DNA of 22,266 bases, taken from positions 1 through 22,266 of the IMG/VR virus record IMGVR_UViG_3300025896_000200. One strand, 5' to 3'. The stretch comes from a virus. The notes under the pieces are model-generated. The model was not told the origin of the DNA and did no database searches. It saw only the letters and a program-made list of their open reading frames with translations. This document shows, in pieces, positions 6,508 to 12,870 of the stretch. The position numbers and the translations under genes are program-made. The first letter of the stretch is position 1. Each line of letters starts with the position of its first letter.

Positions 6508-8750
6508 CCGGGTACGGCGGCGGCGGCTACGGCGGCGGGCTCTACGGGGGCTCGACCGGCGTTGCGCTGCTGCCCGCCCAGCTCGCCGGCGCCTGGGTGA
6601 CCGTAGAAGTCGCGTGGGGTGCCGACCCCGCCGGGGACCCGGACAGCTGGACGTGGGCGCCGATCACCGAGGACGTCCGGGTGGACCCCGGGCTGGCGTG
6701 GCGGTACGGCCGGGCCGATGAGTCGTCCCGCTCGAACCCGGCCACCCTGACGCTGACCCTCGACAACAGCGCCGGGGCGTACTCGCTCGGGCCCGCCTCG
6801 CCGCACCACCCGCACGTCCGGCGCGGCACCCCCGTGCGGGTGCGGGTCGCGCTCCCGGACGACGCCGGGTGGCGGACGGCGTTCCTGGGGTTCGCCGACG
6901 GTTGGTCCCCGGCATGGGCGTCTACGCGAGGCAACGTCGGGGAGGTGGAGCTGTCGGCGTCCGGGACGCTGCGGCGCCTCACGCAGGGCGCCGCCCCGGT
7001 CACCGGCCCGTACCGCCGCGCCATGTCCACCACCTCGTCGGTCGTGGCGTACTGGCCGATGGAGGACGGCGACCTGGCCACGGTGTTCGCCCCCGCGGTC
7101 GGCACGGCCGCAATGACCTACCTCGGGGAGGTCGACCTGGCGCAGGACACCACGTTCCTGTGCTCGGACCCGCTCCCGACGATGGGCGCCGGCAGCATCG
7201 ACGCGCTGGTGCCCGAGTACACGAGCAGCGCCGGACAGCATCAGGTCCGGTTCCTCGCGGCGTTCCCCGACTCGCCGTCCTGGTCGAACCGCTCGGTGAT
7301 CGCACGGATCTACACCGATGGCAGCGTGGGCCGCTTCGACCTGCAGTGGCGCACCGGGGGCGGGTTGACGCTGGTCGGGTTCAACGCGGACGGCTCGGAG
7401 AACTTCGACGGCGGTAACTGGGCGTTCGACGTGAACGGTGCGGCGGTCCGGCTGTCCGTGGAGATGCTGCAGGAGGGTTCGGACGTCGGGTGGGGGCTAC
7501 GGCGTCTCGCACAGTTCGCGACGGGCGGCAACTACGTAGACGACACGGTGGCCGGAGTGAAGGCGACCAGCCGGACGATCTCGCGAGTGACGCGGGTGGA
7601 GCTGTGCCCGGACGGGAACCTGGACGGGCTCTCGCTCGGGCACTTGGCGGTGCAGGACGTGCAGACGTCGGGGTACGAGGCGGATGCCGAGTTCAACGCC
7701 TTCAACAACGAGAGCGTCACGGCCCAGCCGACGGGCCGGCTGGTGCGGCTGTGCACTGAGAGCGACGTCGGGTTCACCCTCTACACGGGCACGACGGACG
7801 CCACAACCCCGCCGGACCGGATGGGACCGCAGCCTGCTGCCACGCTGGTGGAGCTGCTCCGCGAGTGCGAGGACGCCGAGCAGGGGCAACTGTGGGACGG
7901 CCTGGACGCGGGCCTGGCGTACACGACCCGCCGCCGCCACGAGAACGCCGACCCAACCCTGACCATCGACGCCGGGGCTGGTGAGCTCGCCCCGCCGTTC
8001 GAGCCCGTCGACGACGACCAGCGCACCCGCAACAGGGTCACAGTGAAGCGCTCGCGGGGCGCGGAGGCCACCTACGAGGACGTGGACGGCCCACTGGGGA
8101 CGGAGGCCGTGGGGGTCTACTACGACTCCGTGACGGTGAACGTCTCGTCGGACGGGGCGCTGCTCGACCTGGCGGGGTGGCTGGTGCGGCGCGGCACCGC
8201 CACCGGGTACCGCTATCCCTCCGTGACGGTCGACCTGGGCGCGTCCCCGCACCTCGCGGAAGCGGTGCTCGACCTCATCCCGGGTGCCCGGGTGGACGTG
8301 ACGAACCTCGACTCCGCCCTCGTCGGGCTCGACGGCGAGACCGTGCCCCTGGTCGTCGAGGGGATCCAGCACCGTCTCGACCCGACGCGGTGGCTGGTGA
8401 CGATGACGTGCTCGCCCTACGGGGCGTTCGAGATCGCGACCATTGCGGAGGCGTCCGGGGACGTCACGGACGAGGCGTTCCGGCTCGACGAGGACCCCAC
8501 CGTCTCCACGCTCGTGGCCGACGTCGGGGAGGGCGTGACGTCATTCCAGGTCGCCACGTCGGGCGGCCCGCTGTGGTCGACGACGGCGGACGACTACCCG
8601 CTCGACCTGGAGGTGGGCGGGGTGCGGGTGACCGTGACCGCATGCTCGGGCGGGAGCTCCCCGCAGACGTTCACGACCGCCGGGGTGCCTCGCGCGCTCA
8701 CGGCCGGCGCACTGGTGCGGCTGTACGAACCGGCCGGACTCGGACTGTAG
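6504..8750 (+). CDS. Large minor tail protein with LamG-like insert (tail hub/tip)
   Basis: 748 residues; GTG at 6504 overlaps the previous stop. The start is glycine-rich (GYGGGGYGGGLYGG), followed by a beta domain (VEVAWGADPAGDP, RSNPATLTLTLDNSAG) typical of actinophage tail-tip proteins. Around residues 177-390 there is a concanavalin/LamG-like segment beginning VVAYWPMEDGD, a fold that binds sugars. The C-terminal part (TVDLGASPHLAEAVLDLIPG; HRLDPTRWLVTMTCSPYG) looks like the end of hub proteins (Gp37/Tal type). It probably combines distal tail, hub and carbohydrate binding, so one gene may replace the missing separate Dit. Confidence 0.75.
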   Translation: MTGYGGGGYGGGLYGGSTGVALLPAQLAGAWVTVEVAWGADPAGDPDSWTWAPITEDVRVDPGLAWRYGRADESSRSNPATLTLTLDNSAGAYSLGPASPHHPHVRRGTPVRVRVALPDDAGWRTAFLGFADGWSPAWASTRGNVGEVELSASGTLRRLTQGAAPVTGPYRRAMSTTSSVVAYWPMEDGDLATVFAPAVGTAAMTYLGEVDLAQDTTFLCSDPLPTMGAGSIDALVPEYTSSAGQHQVRFLAAFPDSPSWSNRSVIARIYTDGSVGRFDLQWRTGGGLTLVGFNADGSENFDGGNWAFDVNGAAVRLSVEMLQEGSDVGWGLRRLAQFATGGNYVDDTVAGVKATSRTISRVTRVELCPDGNLDGLSLGHLAVQDVQTSGYEADAEFNAFNNESVTAQPTGRLVRLCTESDVGFTLYTGTTDATTPPDRMGPQPAATLVELLRECEDAEQGQLWDGLDAGLAYTTRRRHENADPTLTIDAGAGELAPPFEPVDDDQRTRNRVTVKRSRGAEATYEDVDGPLGTEAVGVYYDSVTVNVSSDGALLDLAGWLVRRGTATGYRYPSVTVDLGASPHLAEAVLDLIPGARVDVTNLDSALVGLDGETVPLVVEGIQHRLDPTRWLVTMTCSPYGAFEIATIAEASGDVTDEAFRLDEDPTVSTLVADVGEGVTSFQVATSGGPLWSTTADDYPLDLEVGGVRVTVTACSGGSSPQTFTTAGVPRALTAGALVRLYEPAGLGL

Positions 8751-8759
8751 GAGGTCAGG

Positions 8760-9383
8760 ATGACGTGGGTCGCTGGTCAGAAAGTCCGCGCTTCCGCGAT
8801 GCCGGGCTACGTCTGCACGTCGGGCACCCGCCCTTCGGGGCACTCCGGTCAGATCATCTACGAGACCGACACGGGCATGACCGCGATCTACACGGGCTCG
8901 GCGTGGCGCTACCTGGTGCCCACGGGGGAGATCGCATCTGACGCGCAGTACCAGGCCGCGAGCGACCAGACCATCTCGTCGGGCTCGGACACGCTCGCGG
9001 CGTTCGGCACCACCAAGCTGTCGTCGACGCTCGTCACGAGGAACACGAGCGGAGCCGGCCACGCATTCCGGCTGAACCGCGCCGGGCGGTGGGCGATCAA
9101 CACGACGGTGCGGTGGGAGAACAGCGCCTCCGGCGGGGAGCGGTTCAACAGCATCATGTACGCAGGCTCGAACGTCGCTTCGCAGGGCATCCTGAAGGCT
9201 GCCAGTTCGTCCCCGATCACGTTCAATCTCTCGGTGCTGGTGCGGGTCACCACCGCCGCGGCCGGTACCTCGTCGGCGGACGTGGCCATCAACGCCTACC
9301 AGTTCGCGGGCTCCAACCAGGTCCTGGAGGCGGACGACGGGAGCGCGTGGGGCCGGATCAACCTCTCGTGGCTCGGGCCGTGA
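8760..9383 (+). CDS. Tail fibre / receptor-binding protein with C1q-like head
   Basis: 207 residues, ATG 8760 with AGGAGG at 8749-8754. The first 50 residues contain ETDTGMTAIYTGSAWRYL, a common short fibre-stalk motif linked to particle attachment. The C-terminal ~110 residues (FRLNRAGRWAINTTVRW, then SPITFNLSVLVRVTTAAAG and ending in GRINLSWLG) follow the strand pattern of C1q/TNF-like jelly-roll heads found on phage fibres. It is the last gene of the late operon, a standard place for host-recognition proteins, and is followed by a hairpin terminator. Confidence 0.7.
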   Translation: MTWVAGQKVRASAMPGYVCTSGTRPSGHSGQIIYETDTGMTAIYTGSAWRYLVPTGEIASDAQYQAASDQTISSGSDTLAAFGTTKLSSTLVTRNTSGAGHAFRLNRAGRWAINTTVRWENSASGGERFNSIMYAGSNVASQGILKAASSSPITFNLSVLVRVTTAAAGTSSADVAINAYQFAGSNQVLEADDGSAWGRINLSWLGP

Positions 9384-9397
9384 CGGCCGCGCAGACT

Positions 9398-9432
9398 CCG
9401 GCGGGGGCGGGACGCTCCACCGTCCCCGCCGG
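9398..9432 (+). terminator. Hairpin terminator after tail operon
   Basis: CCGGCGGGG (9398-9406) pairs exactly with CCCCGCCGG (9424-9432); an inner GGGACG/CGTCCC pairing is an alternative. No U-tract, as usual in this GC range. It lies 15 bases after the tail fibre stop. A second weak hairpin follows at about 9444-9465. Confidence 0.6.
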
Positions 9433-9505
9433 TTCCACCACCCCACCCCTGCACAGTTGGGGTCTCACAGGGGATCTGAGGGCGCGCTGTACGGCCCTGT
9501 GGCGG

Positions 9506-9585
9506 TGGAGGTAGGCGGACTCGAACCGCCGTCTCCCGGCGCTCCGCGTGCGGCTCTCGCCGGGATCGACACCTGACGTACCCCC
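9506..9585 (-). other. tRNA-like element (degenerate tRNA gene or attP-type tRNA fragment)
   Basis: Read on the minus strand, the right end is a perfect T-arm: stem GGCGG/CCGCC with loop TTCGAGT (9514-9530), followed by a seven-base acceptor strand TACCTCC, discriminator A, then CC. A matching 5' acceptor strand GGGGGTA lies at 9579-9585 (one G-U pair). Between them I cannot draw a D-arm or anticodon arm: the middle folds instead as a strong hairpin (CCCGGCG...CGCCGGG). It is 80 nt overall. It could be a decayed or odd phage tRNA, or the tRNA 3' end kept in an attachment site; the integrase, however, is 1.8 kb away. Confidence 0.4.
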
Positions 9586-9682
9586 GAGTGGGCCACCGGA
9601 CGGGGGGACCGCTGGGGGAGCTGTTCATCCGGCCGGTGACCCAGCGATCAGGCTACCGCCCGGTTGTCACTCCGTCACGCGA

Positions 9683-9720
9683 ACGAACGCCCCCGGCCGG
9701 GTGGGCGCGGGGGCGTTCGT
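9683..9720. terminator. Strong bidirectional hairpin terminator
   Basis: A perfect 12-bp stem, ACGAACGCCCCC (9683-9694) and GGGGGCGTTCGT (9709-9720), with a 14-base loop. It lies between the rightward tail operon and the leftward gene that stops at 9746, so it separates convergent transcription. Apart from this, the 9384-9745 gap holds the tRNA-like element and no gene I can support. Confidence 0.8.
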
Positions 9721-9745
9721 CTGTGCGCAGCGGGTCAGTGGCCGG

Positions 9746-9940
9746 TCACCGGGCGTCCCTTCCGGTCGGGTTGCTGGTCCACTTGAACGGTCCGGGCAGG
9801 TCGACCGTCCAGCGGCGGGTCCGGGAGTTCCACGACACCCGCGGGAACGGGCGGATCGTGTAGGACGACAGCCCGCGGTGCGTGAAGTTCAGGACGAGCA
9901 GGCCGAGGTTGACCCGCTTCCGCGCGCTGAGGCGACCCAT
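9746..9940 (-). CDS. Small protein, DUF4236-like
   Basis: 64 residues. It begins MGRLSARKRVNLGLLVLNFT and ends with SWNSRTRRWTVDLPGPFKW. The pattern of basic start, 'lGplrlnfs-rG' core and WNSRTRR-x-VDLPGPF end is what I associate with DUF4236-type proteins common on actinomycete mobile elements; function unknown. The ATG shares a base with the stop of the gene upstream (TAATG at 9938-9942), so both are made from one leftward transcript. No membrane segment. Confidence 0.6.
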   Translation of the reverse strand: MGRLSARKRVNLGLLVLNFTHRGLSSYTIRPFPRVSWNSRTRRWTVDLPGPFKWTSNPTGRDAR

Positions 9941-10203
9941 TACGCGGCTGCCTTCCGGGCGTTGCGGTGCGGGGTCTCCCCCATCATCGCGGCGAGCCGC
10001 GACATCTCGGGCGCGGCCCCGTCCACCTCATGTTCGGTGGTCTCGGCGAGCATCGCGGCGAGGGCGGGCTGGCACCGGAGGACGTACTCGAACACCCGGA
10101 CCCGGACGTCGCGCGGGGTGTGCGGGTGCACGGGCGGGACGGCCAGCAGGGTGTCCGCGTCGACGCGGATGGCGAGCCTCGGCCCGGTGACGATGTTGCG
10201 CAT
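9940..10203 (-). CDS. Hypothetical protein, leftward accessory gene
   Basis: 87 residues, ATG at 10201-10203, purine-rich AGAGGAAGG about eight bases upstream on the minus strand. The sequence (IVTGPRLAIRVDADTLLAVP, then RDVRVRVFEYVLRCQPALAA) shows a short beta part followed by helices, with no motif I recognise. It is coupled to the DUF4236-like gene by a one-base overlap. Coding is supported by that overlap, the ribosome site and the third-position G/C bias. Confidence 0.55.
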   Translation of the reverse strand: MRNIVTGPRLAIRVDADTLLAVPPVHPHTPRDVRVRVFEYVLRCQPALAAMLAETTEHEVDGAAPEMSRLAAMMGETPHRNARKAAA

Positions 10204-10236
10204 GGGGGGTGCCTTCCTCTGGGTAGGTGGAGAGCA

Positions 10237-10271
10237 CCCCGGCCGAGCAGGGGTCAGCTACCCGGCCGGGG
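10237..10271. terminator. Intergenic hairpin in leftward accessory operon
   Basis: CCCCGGCCG (10237-10245) pairs exactly with CGGCCGGGG (10263-10271), loop 17. It lies between the stop of the membrane protein gene (10303) and the start of the next leftward gene (10203), so it may act as a partial terminator or mRNA stabiliser. Confidence 0.5.
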
Positions 10272-10302
10272 GCGGATCAGGTGCGGTGCGGTCGCTCTCG
10301 CC

Positions 10303-10638
10303 CTACAGGGCGGCCGCGCGGAACGCTGCCTCATCGGCCGCTGCGGTGAGCTCGCGGCGCAGCTGCCGGGACTGGGCGAGCAGCTCGTCGGTGGTGCTGC
10401 GGATGAGCGCCACGGCGTCGTCGTGCTCACGCAGCGACCGGGCCCGGGTGTCCAGGGCCCGTCCGTAGCGGGCGGCGAACACGCAGATGGACGTGGTGAT
10501 GAGCGCCGTCGCGCCGACGGTGTGGATGATGAGGTTCGGCCCGCCGAACGTGGCCAGGTAGGCGTAGAAGAGGCCGAGGGCGAGGACGACCCAGGCCGAC
10601 ACGGCGGACAGGGCGTATCCGAGGGGGGATGTGTTCAT
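10303..10638 (-). CDS. Small two-helix membrane protein
   Basis: 111 residues. Two predicted membrane segments, about 8-30 (ALSAVSAWVVLALGLFYAYL) and 36-56 (IIHTVGATALITTSICVFAA), are followed by a charged, probably coiled C-terminal part (LREHDDAVALIRSTTDELLA). AGAAGGGA precedes the ATG. It sits in the leftward accessory set with the RHH and DUF4236-like genes. A holin has a similar size and two segments, but no lysin is next to it and it is transcribed away from the late operon, so I do not call it one; a lysogeny-expressed envelope protein is as likely. Confidence 0.55.
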   Translation of the reverse strand: MNTSPLGYALSAVSAWVVLALGLFYAYLATFGGPNLIIHTVGATALITTSICVFAARYGRALDTRARSLREHDDAVALIRSTTDELLAQSRQLRRELTAAADEAAFRAAAL

Positions 10639-10695
10639 CGGGGCGGGTTCCCTTCTGGGGGGCGAACAGCTGGGCGGCGGGGTCAGCGCCGGGGC

Positions 10696-10881
10696 TCAGC
10701 GGGTGTGCAGGGGTTCGGGCGGGGTGCCGCGTTCTGCCTCCAGGCCGCGGCGCAGGAGGTAGACGACGGCGTTGTTCACGCTCCGGTCGTGCGCGGAGGC
10801 GTACTCGGAGAGTTCCGCGTGGAGGTCATCGGGCAGCCGGGGGTGGATCACCTTGCCGCTCCGGGGCTGGCGGTCGGTCAT
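10696..10881 (-). CDS. Ribbon-helix-helix DNA-binding protein (Arc/ParG-like)
   Basis: About 61 residues. After a basic start it reads GKVIHPRLPDDLHAELSEYA and AHDRSVNNAVVYLLRRGLEA: a beta strand, then two helices with the 'S-NNAVVYLLRRGL' second helix, the RHH fold that binds DNA as a dimer. I chose the second ATG (10881) because TACTGT lies six bases before it and no ribosome site precedes the first ATG (10887): a leaderless mRNA. The gene is divergent from the ParA-like gene, with repeats between them, so it may be the centromere-binding partner of ParA as well as its own repressor (see operator). Confidence 0.7.
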   Translation of the reverse strand: MTDRQPRSGKVIHPRLPDDLHAELSEYASAHDRSVNNAVVYLLRRGLEAERGTPPEPLHTR

Positions 10882-10915
10882 AGCCATACAGTACCACGTG
10901 GCTATGCAATGGCTA
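10879..10915. promoter_or_regulatory. RHH operator overlapping a leaderless promoter
   Basis: CATAGCCA (10879-10886) and TGGCTATG (10899-10906) form a perfect 8-bp inverted repeat; a third half site TGGCTA begins 11 bp further on (10910-10915), one helical turn away. The repeat brackets TACTGT (10888-10893, minus), the probable -10 box of the RHH gene. This layout fits autorepression by RHH dimers. Confidence 0.65.
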
Positions 10916-10930
10916 CGAGAGGTGGAGGCA

Positions 10931-10984
10931 TGCCGTCACGGCACCGCGCCGTCATGACGGCGACGGCATGGCACCGCGACGGCG
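10931..10984. repeat. Iteron array A: 16-bp spaced GACGGC repeats in inverted orientation
   Basis: Reverse copies (TGCCGTC 10931, CGCCGTC 10947) are 16 bp apart; forward copies (GACGGCA 10962, GACGGCG 10978) are also 16 bp apart, with another forward copy at 10956. The middle is a perfect 16-bp palindrome (10947-10962). It lies between the RHH gene and the ParA-like gene and abuts the ParA promoter. The same repeat at the same spacing occurs in array B (12505-12559). Likely a binding site for one DNA-binding protein, either a partition site or operator. Confidence 0.7.
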
Positions 10985-10991
10985 CAGCCGC

Positions 10992-11006
10992 TACCGTCCC
11001 GCCGTG
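10992..11006 (+). promoter_or_regulatory. Leaderless promoter of ParA-like gene
   Basis: TACCGT (10992-10997) fits the actinobacterial -10 pattern TANNNT and ends six bases before the GTG at 11004, so transcription would begin at the start codon. There is no ribosome site before this GTG. The -35 region is poor and lies inside array A, so the array's binding protein could control it. Confidence 0.45.
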
Positions 11007-11435
11007 CTCACCCTCGCCATCGGCTCGCCGAAGGGCGGCGTCGGGAAGACCGTCACGGCCGTGCACCTCGCCACCGTCGCCGCTACCGTGCTCGGGCTGC
11101 GCGTCCTCCTGGTCGACGGCGACGAGAACCGCAGCAGCCTGGACTGGGTGACCCGCGCCGGAGACGCCTCCCCTCTCGACGTCGCTCCCGGCACCCCCGA
11201 CGAGGTCCGCCGGCTACGGCAGGGGTCCGGATACGACCTCGCCGTCGTCGACCTCCCGGGCGCCCGCGAGGGCGCGTTCCAGGCCGTGCTGACCGGCGAT
11301 GGGGACGGCCCGGTCGCCGACTACCTCCTCGTCCCCACCGGGGCGGAGGTGATGGACCTGCGGCCCGTCGTGCGCGACTTCGGGGAGCGGGGAGCGCGTC
11401 ACAGGACACCTCGGAAGGGATGGTCTTTCCACTGA
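11004..11435 (+). CDS. ParA-like ATPase, 3'-truncated
   Basis: 143 residues from GTG 11004. The start is a textbook ParA: VLTLAIGSPKGGVGKT (deviant Walker A, residues 10-16), VLLVDGDENRSSLDW (A' motif) and YDLAVVDLPG (Walker B), then DYLLVPTGAEVMDLRPVV. After about 130 residues homology stops: the last ~12 codons (RTPRKGWSFH and neighbours) are the antisense of the integrase 3' end. Full ParA proteins have about 190-250 residues, so helices at the C-terminus are lost. I infer that an integrase module replaced the end of the gene. ATP binding may survive; partition function is doubtful. An upstream ATG (10968) is possible but less supported. Confidence 0.75.
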   Translation: MLTLAIGSPKGGVGKTVTAVHLATVAATVLGLRVLLVDGDENRSSLDWVTRAGDASPLDVAPGTPDEVRRLRQGSGYDLAVVDLPGAREGAFQAVLTGDGDGPVADYLLVPTGAEVMDLRPVVRDFGERGARHRTPRKGWSFH

Positions 11436-12433
11436 TCCACGGCCCGGATGTAGCCGAGGACGACGGGGCTGCCTTGCTTCCACCTGCCCAGGCGGCAGAT
11501 GGTCGAGATCGGGGCGCCGTTCATGTAGGCGATCGTTGCCGCGCCCGCGCGGAGTGAGTGGGCGGTATACCCCGGGTCCAAGCCCGCGCGCGCCGCGCAG
11601 CGCTTGACGATGTCGTTCACAGCCTGGGTCGACAGCCGCTCGCCGAGATGCCCGTGCCGGTCCACCGACCGGAGCAGGGGGCCAGAGGTGATGCCCCGGC
11701 TCGCGCAGTGGTCCCGCCATCGGTTCAGCACCCGCACCGGATCGGTGCCCGGGAAGGCGCCGTAGAGCACCGGGACGGTGGCGCCCTTCGCGTCCTGGTC
11801 GGTCTTGCTTCGCCGGATTCGGAGGATCAGGCCCTCGGGCGCCTTGCTCACGTCCTCCCACGTGAACGCCACGATCTCGGACCGCCGGCCGAACGACACG
11901 ATGCCCAGGAGCAGGAGGGCGTGGTCGCGTAGCCCGATGGGTGTGGTGCGGTCCAGCCGCTCGACCATCTTCCGGAGCTGCTCGACGACTACCGGGGTGG
12001 ACTGGCGCTGGTTCGCGAGCCCGGCGTCCGCCCGGAACCGCCGATGCGCCCGGAGCACCTTCAGCGCGGCCTCCGCGTCCGGCCGCTCGTGACCGGCGGC
12101 GTGGTGCACGGTGCGGATGGCGGCGATGGCCTGCTCGATGGTGGACGGCGCTCTGCCCTCGTCGCAGAGATGCGAGACGTACTCCGCGAGGGTCTCGGGC
12201 GTCGCGGGGAGCGGAGTGCGGCCCGCGCGGAGGCACCATCCGAGGAACCCACCCGGCGGGGACGGGGCTGGGGCGTCCGGGCTCGGGCGGCCGTCCCACA
12301 CCCGGCCGTACGCGCGCACGGTGTTCGGGGCGACCGCCGCGGCGATGCGCTCCCGGGCGGCGGGGGACAGGGCGCGGTCGACGAGCGCGACGTCCACGGG
12401 GCTCGCGGGGACCAACTCGGCACCCTCGGACAC
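11399..12433 (-). CDS. int: Tyrosine-family site-specific integrase
   Basis: 344 residues, GTG start with GGAGGG upstream on the minus strand. The N-terminal ~140 residues contain a SAM-like core-binding domain (APSTIEQAIAAIRTVHHAAG). Catalytic residues of tyrosine recombinases are all visible: R184 (FGRRSEIVAFTWEDV), K210 (IRRSKTDQ), H292-R295 (AHSLRAGAATIAYMNG), W318 (GRWKQGS) and nucleophile Y328 (VVLGYIRAVD). It would recombine attP with a host attB. No excisionase gene is recognisable nearby. Its 3' end runs into the truncated ParA gene, and the attachment site is probably close to that end (11380-11400), though I cannot define a core. Confidence 0.92.
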   Translation of the reverse strand: MSEGAELVPASPVDVALVDRALSPAARERIAAAVAPNTVRAYGRVWDGRPSPDAPAPSPPGGFLGWCLRAGRTPLPATPETLAEYVSHLCDEGRAPSTIEQAIAAIRTVHHAAGHERPDAEAALKVLRAHRRFRADAGLANQRQSTPVVVEQLRKMVERLDRTTPIGLRDHALLLLGIVSFGRRSEIVAFTWEDVSKAPEGLILRIRRSKTDQDAKGATVPVLYGAFPGTDPVRVLNRWRDHCASRGITSGPLLRSVDRHGHLGERLSTQAVNDIVKRCAARAGLDPGYTAHSLRAGAATIAYMNGAPISTICRLGRWKQGSPVVLGYIRAVDQWKDHPFRGVL

Positions 12434-12465
12434 GGGGGCTCCCTCCTGGGAAAACGGCAGATCCT

Positions 12466-12496
12466 AGCTTTCGCTAATGGACGTTATCGTTTGCCA
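12466..12496. promoter_or_regulatory. Operator pair in the int/transfer divergent promoter region
   Basis: TTTCGCTAATGG (12469-12480) and TATCGTTTGCCA (12485-12496) are related sites 16 bp apart. The first, extended to AGCTTTCGCTAAT (12466-12478), matches AGCTATCGCTAGT in the repressor promoter (17355-17367) at 11 of 13 positions. TAGGAT (minus, 12466-12461) is a possible int -10 box just beside it. A shared repressor for int, transfer and its own gene is the simplest reading. Confidence 0.5.
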
Positions 12497-12520
12497 GCGT
12501 ACACGACGGCACGGTACCTT
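12491..12520 (+). promoter_or_regulatory. Promoter of transfer operon
   Basis: TTGCCA (12491-12496), 18-base spacer, TACCTT (12515-12520): a good match to the TTGACn/TAnnnT pattern. The second operator half overlaps the -35 box, the first iteron of array B lies in the spacer and the second follows the -10 box. The predicted leader to 12669 is about 140 bases and contains a strong hairpin. Confidence 0.5.
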
Positions 12521-12559
12521 GACGGCACGACACCACGACGGCATGGAGGCATGACGGCA
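12505..12559 (+). repeat. Iteron array B: four GACGGCA repeats, exact 16-bp period
   Basis: GACGGCA begins at 12505, 12521, 12537 and 12553, each 16 bp from the next, all in one orientation. Flanking bases are partly conserved (CAC or CAT around it). The array overlaps and follows the transfer promoter. The identical core and period in array A imply a common binding protein. Confidence 0.8.
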
Positions 12560-12595
12560 TGGTGTCGGGCACAGTAGGACCCGCAAGACGAAGGC

Positions 12596-12631
12596 GGGCC
12601 GGGCCGGGGCACCACCCCCGGACACCGGCCC
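12596..12631 (+). terminator. Leader hairpin before transfer operon (attenuator-like)
   Basis: GGGCCGG (12596-12602) pairs with CCGGCCC (12625-12631), with an inner CCGGGG/CCCCGG stem and CACCAC loop. It follows a purine-rich AAGACGAAGGCGGG, as do two similar hairpins at 17859 and 18077. It may terminate or attenuate transcription in the leader. Confidence 0.5.
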
Positions 12632-12668
12632 TTGATCGAACCCCTACCAAGGACAGGAGGCACGACCC

Positions 12669-12866
12669 ATGCCGCAGTCTGCCGCACGCGGGCCTGAGCC
12701 CCGCCGCGTGCTCTACACCGAGACGGGCCTGCCGCTCTACGGCGGCATCGTCACCGACCCCGACGAGATCACCGCCATCCGCCGGCGCATCTACGGCCGC
12801 ACCGACCCCGGGATCGCCCGGCGCGCCTGGCGCCGCGTGCTCCGCCGGATCCGGCGGGGGAGGTGA
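12669..12866 (+). CDS. Small basic hypothetical protein
   Basis: 65 residues, ATG 12669 with AGGAGG (12655-12660) upstream. It contains VLYTETGLPLYGGIVTDPDE and a very basic end (ARRAWRRVLRRIRRGR), so it may bind nucleic acid or the membrane face. Small proteins of this size and basic tail often stand first in transfer operons of actinomycete integrative elements, just before a DUF2637 gene. No named family recognised. The stop is five bases before the next start. Confidence 0.55.
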   Translation: MPQSAARGPEPRRVLYTETGLPLYGGIVTDPDEITAIRRRIYGRTDPGIARRAWRRVLRRIRRGR

Positions 12867-12870
12867 CCCG

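Noticed and set aside
9548-10468. 306-codon plus-strand frame over the leftward accessory genes
   Set aside because: It crosses two strong hairpins and four small genes with ribosome sites or overlaps on the other strand; Arg/Gly/Ser-rich with no motif.
10303-10638. Holin reading of the two-helix membrane protein
   Set aside because: Right size, but transcribed against the late operon, no lysin beside it and in an operon of accessory genes.
12505-12559. CRISPR array
   Set aside because: The repeat core is only 7 bp with 9-bp gaps; far too short for CRISPR repeats and spacers.
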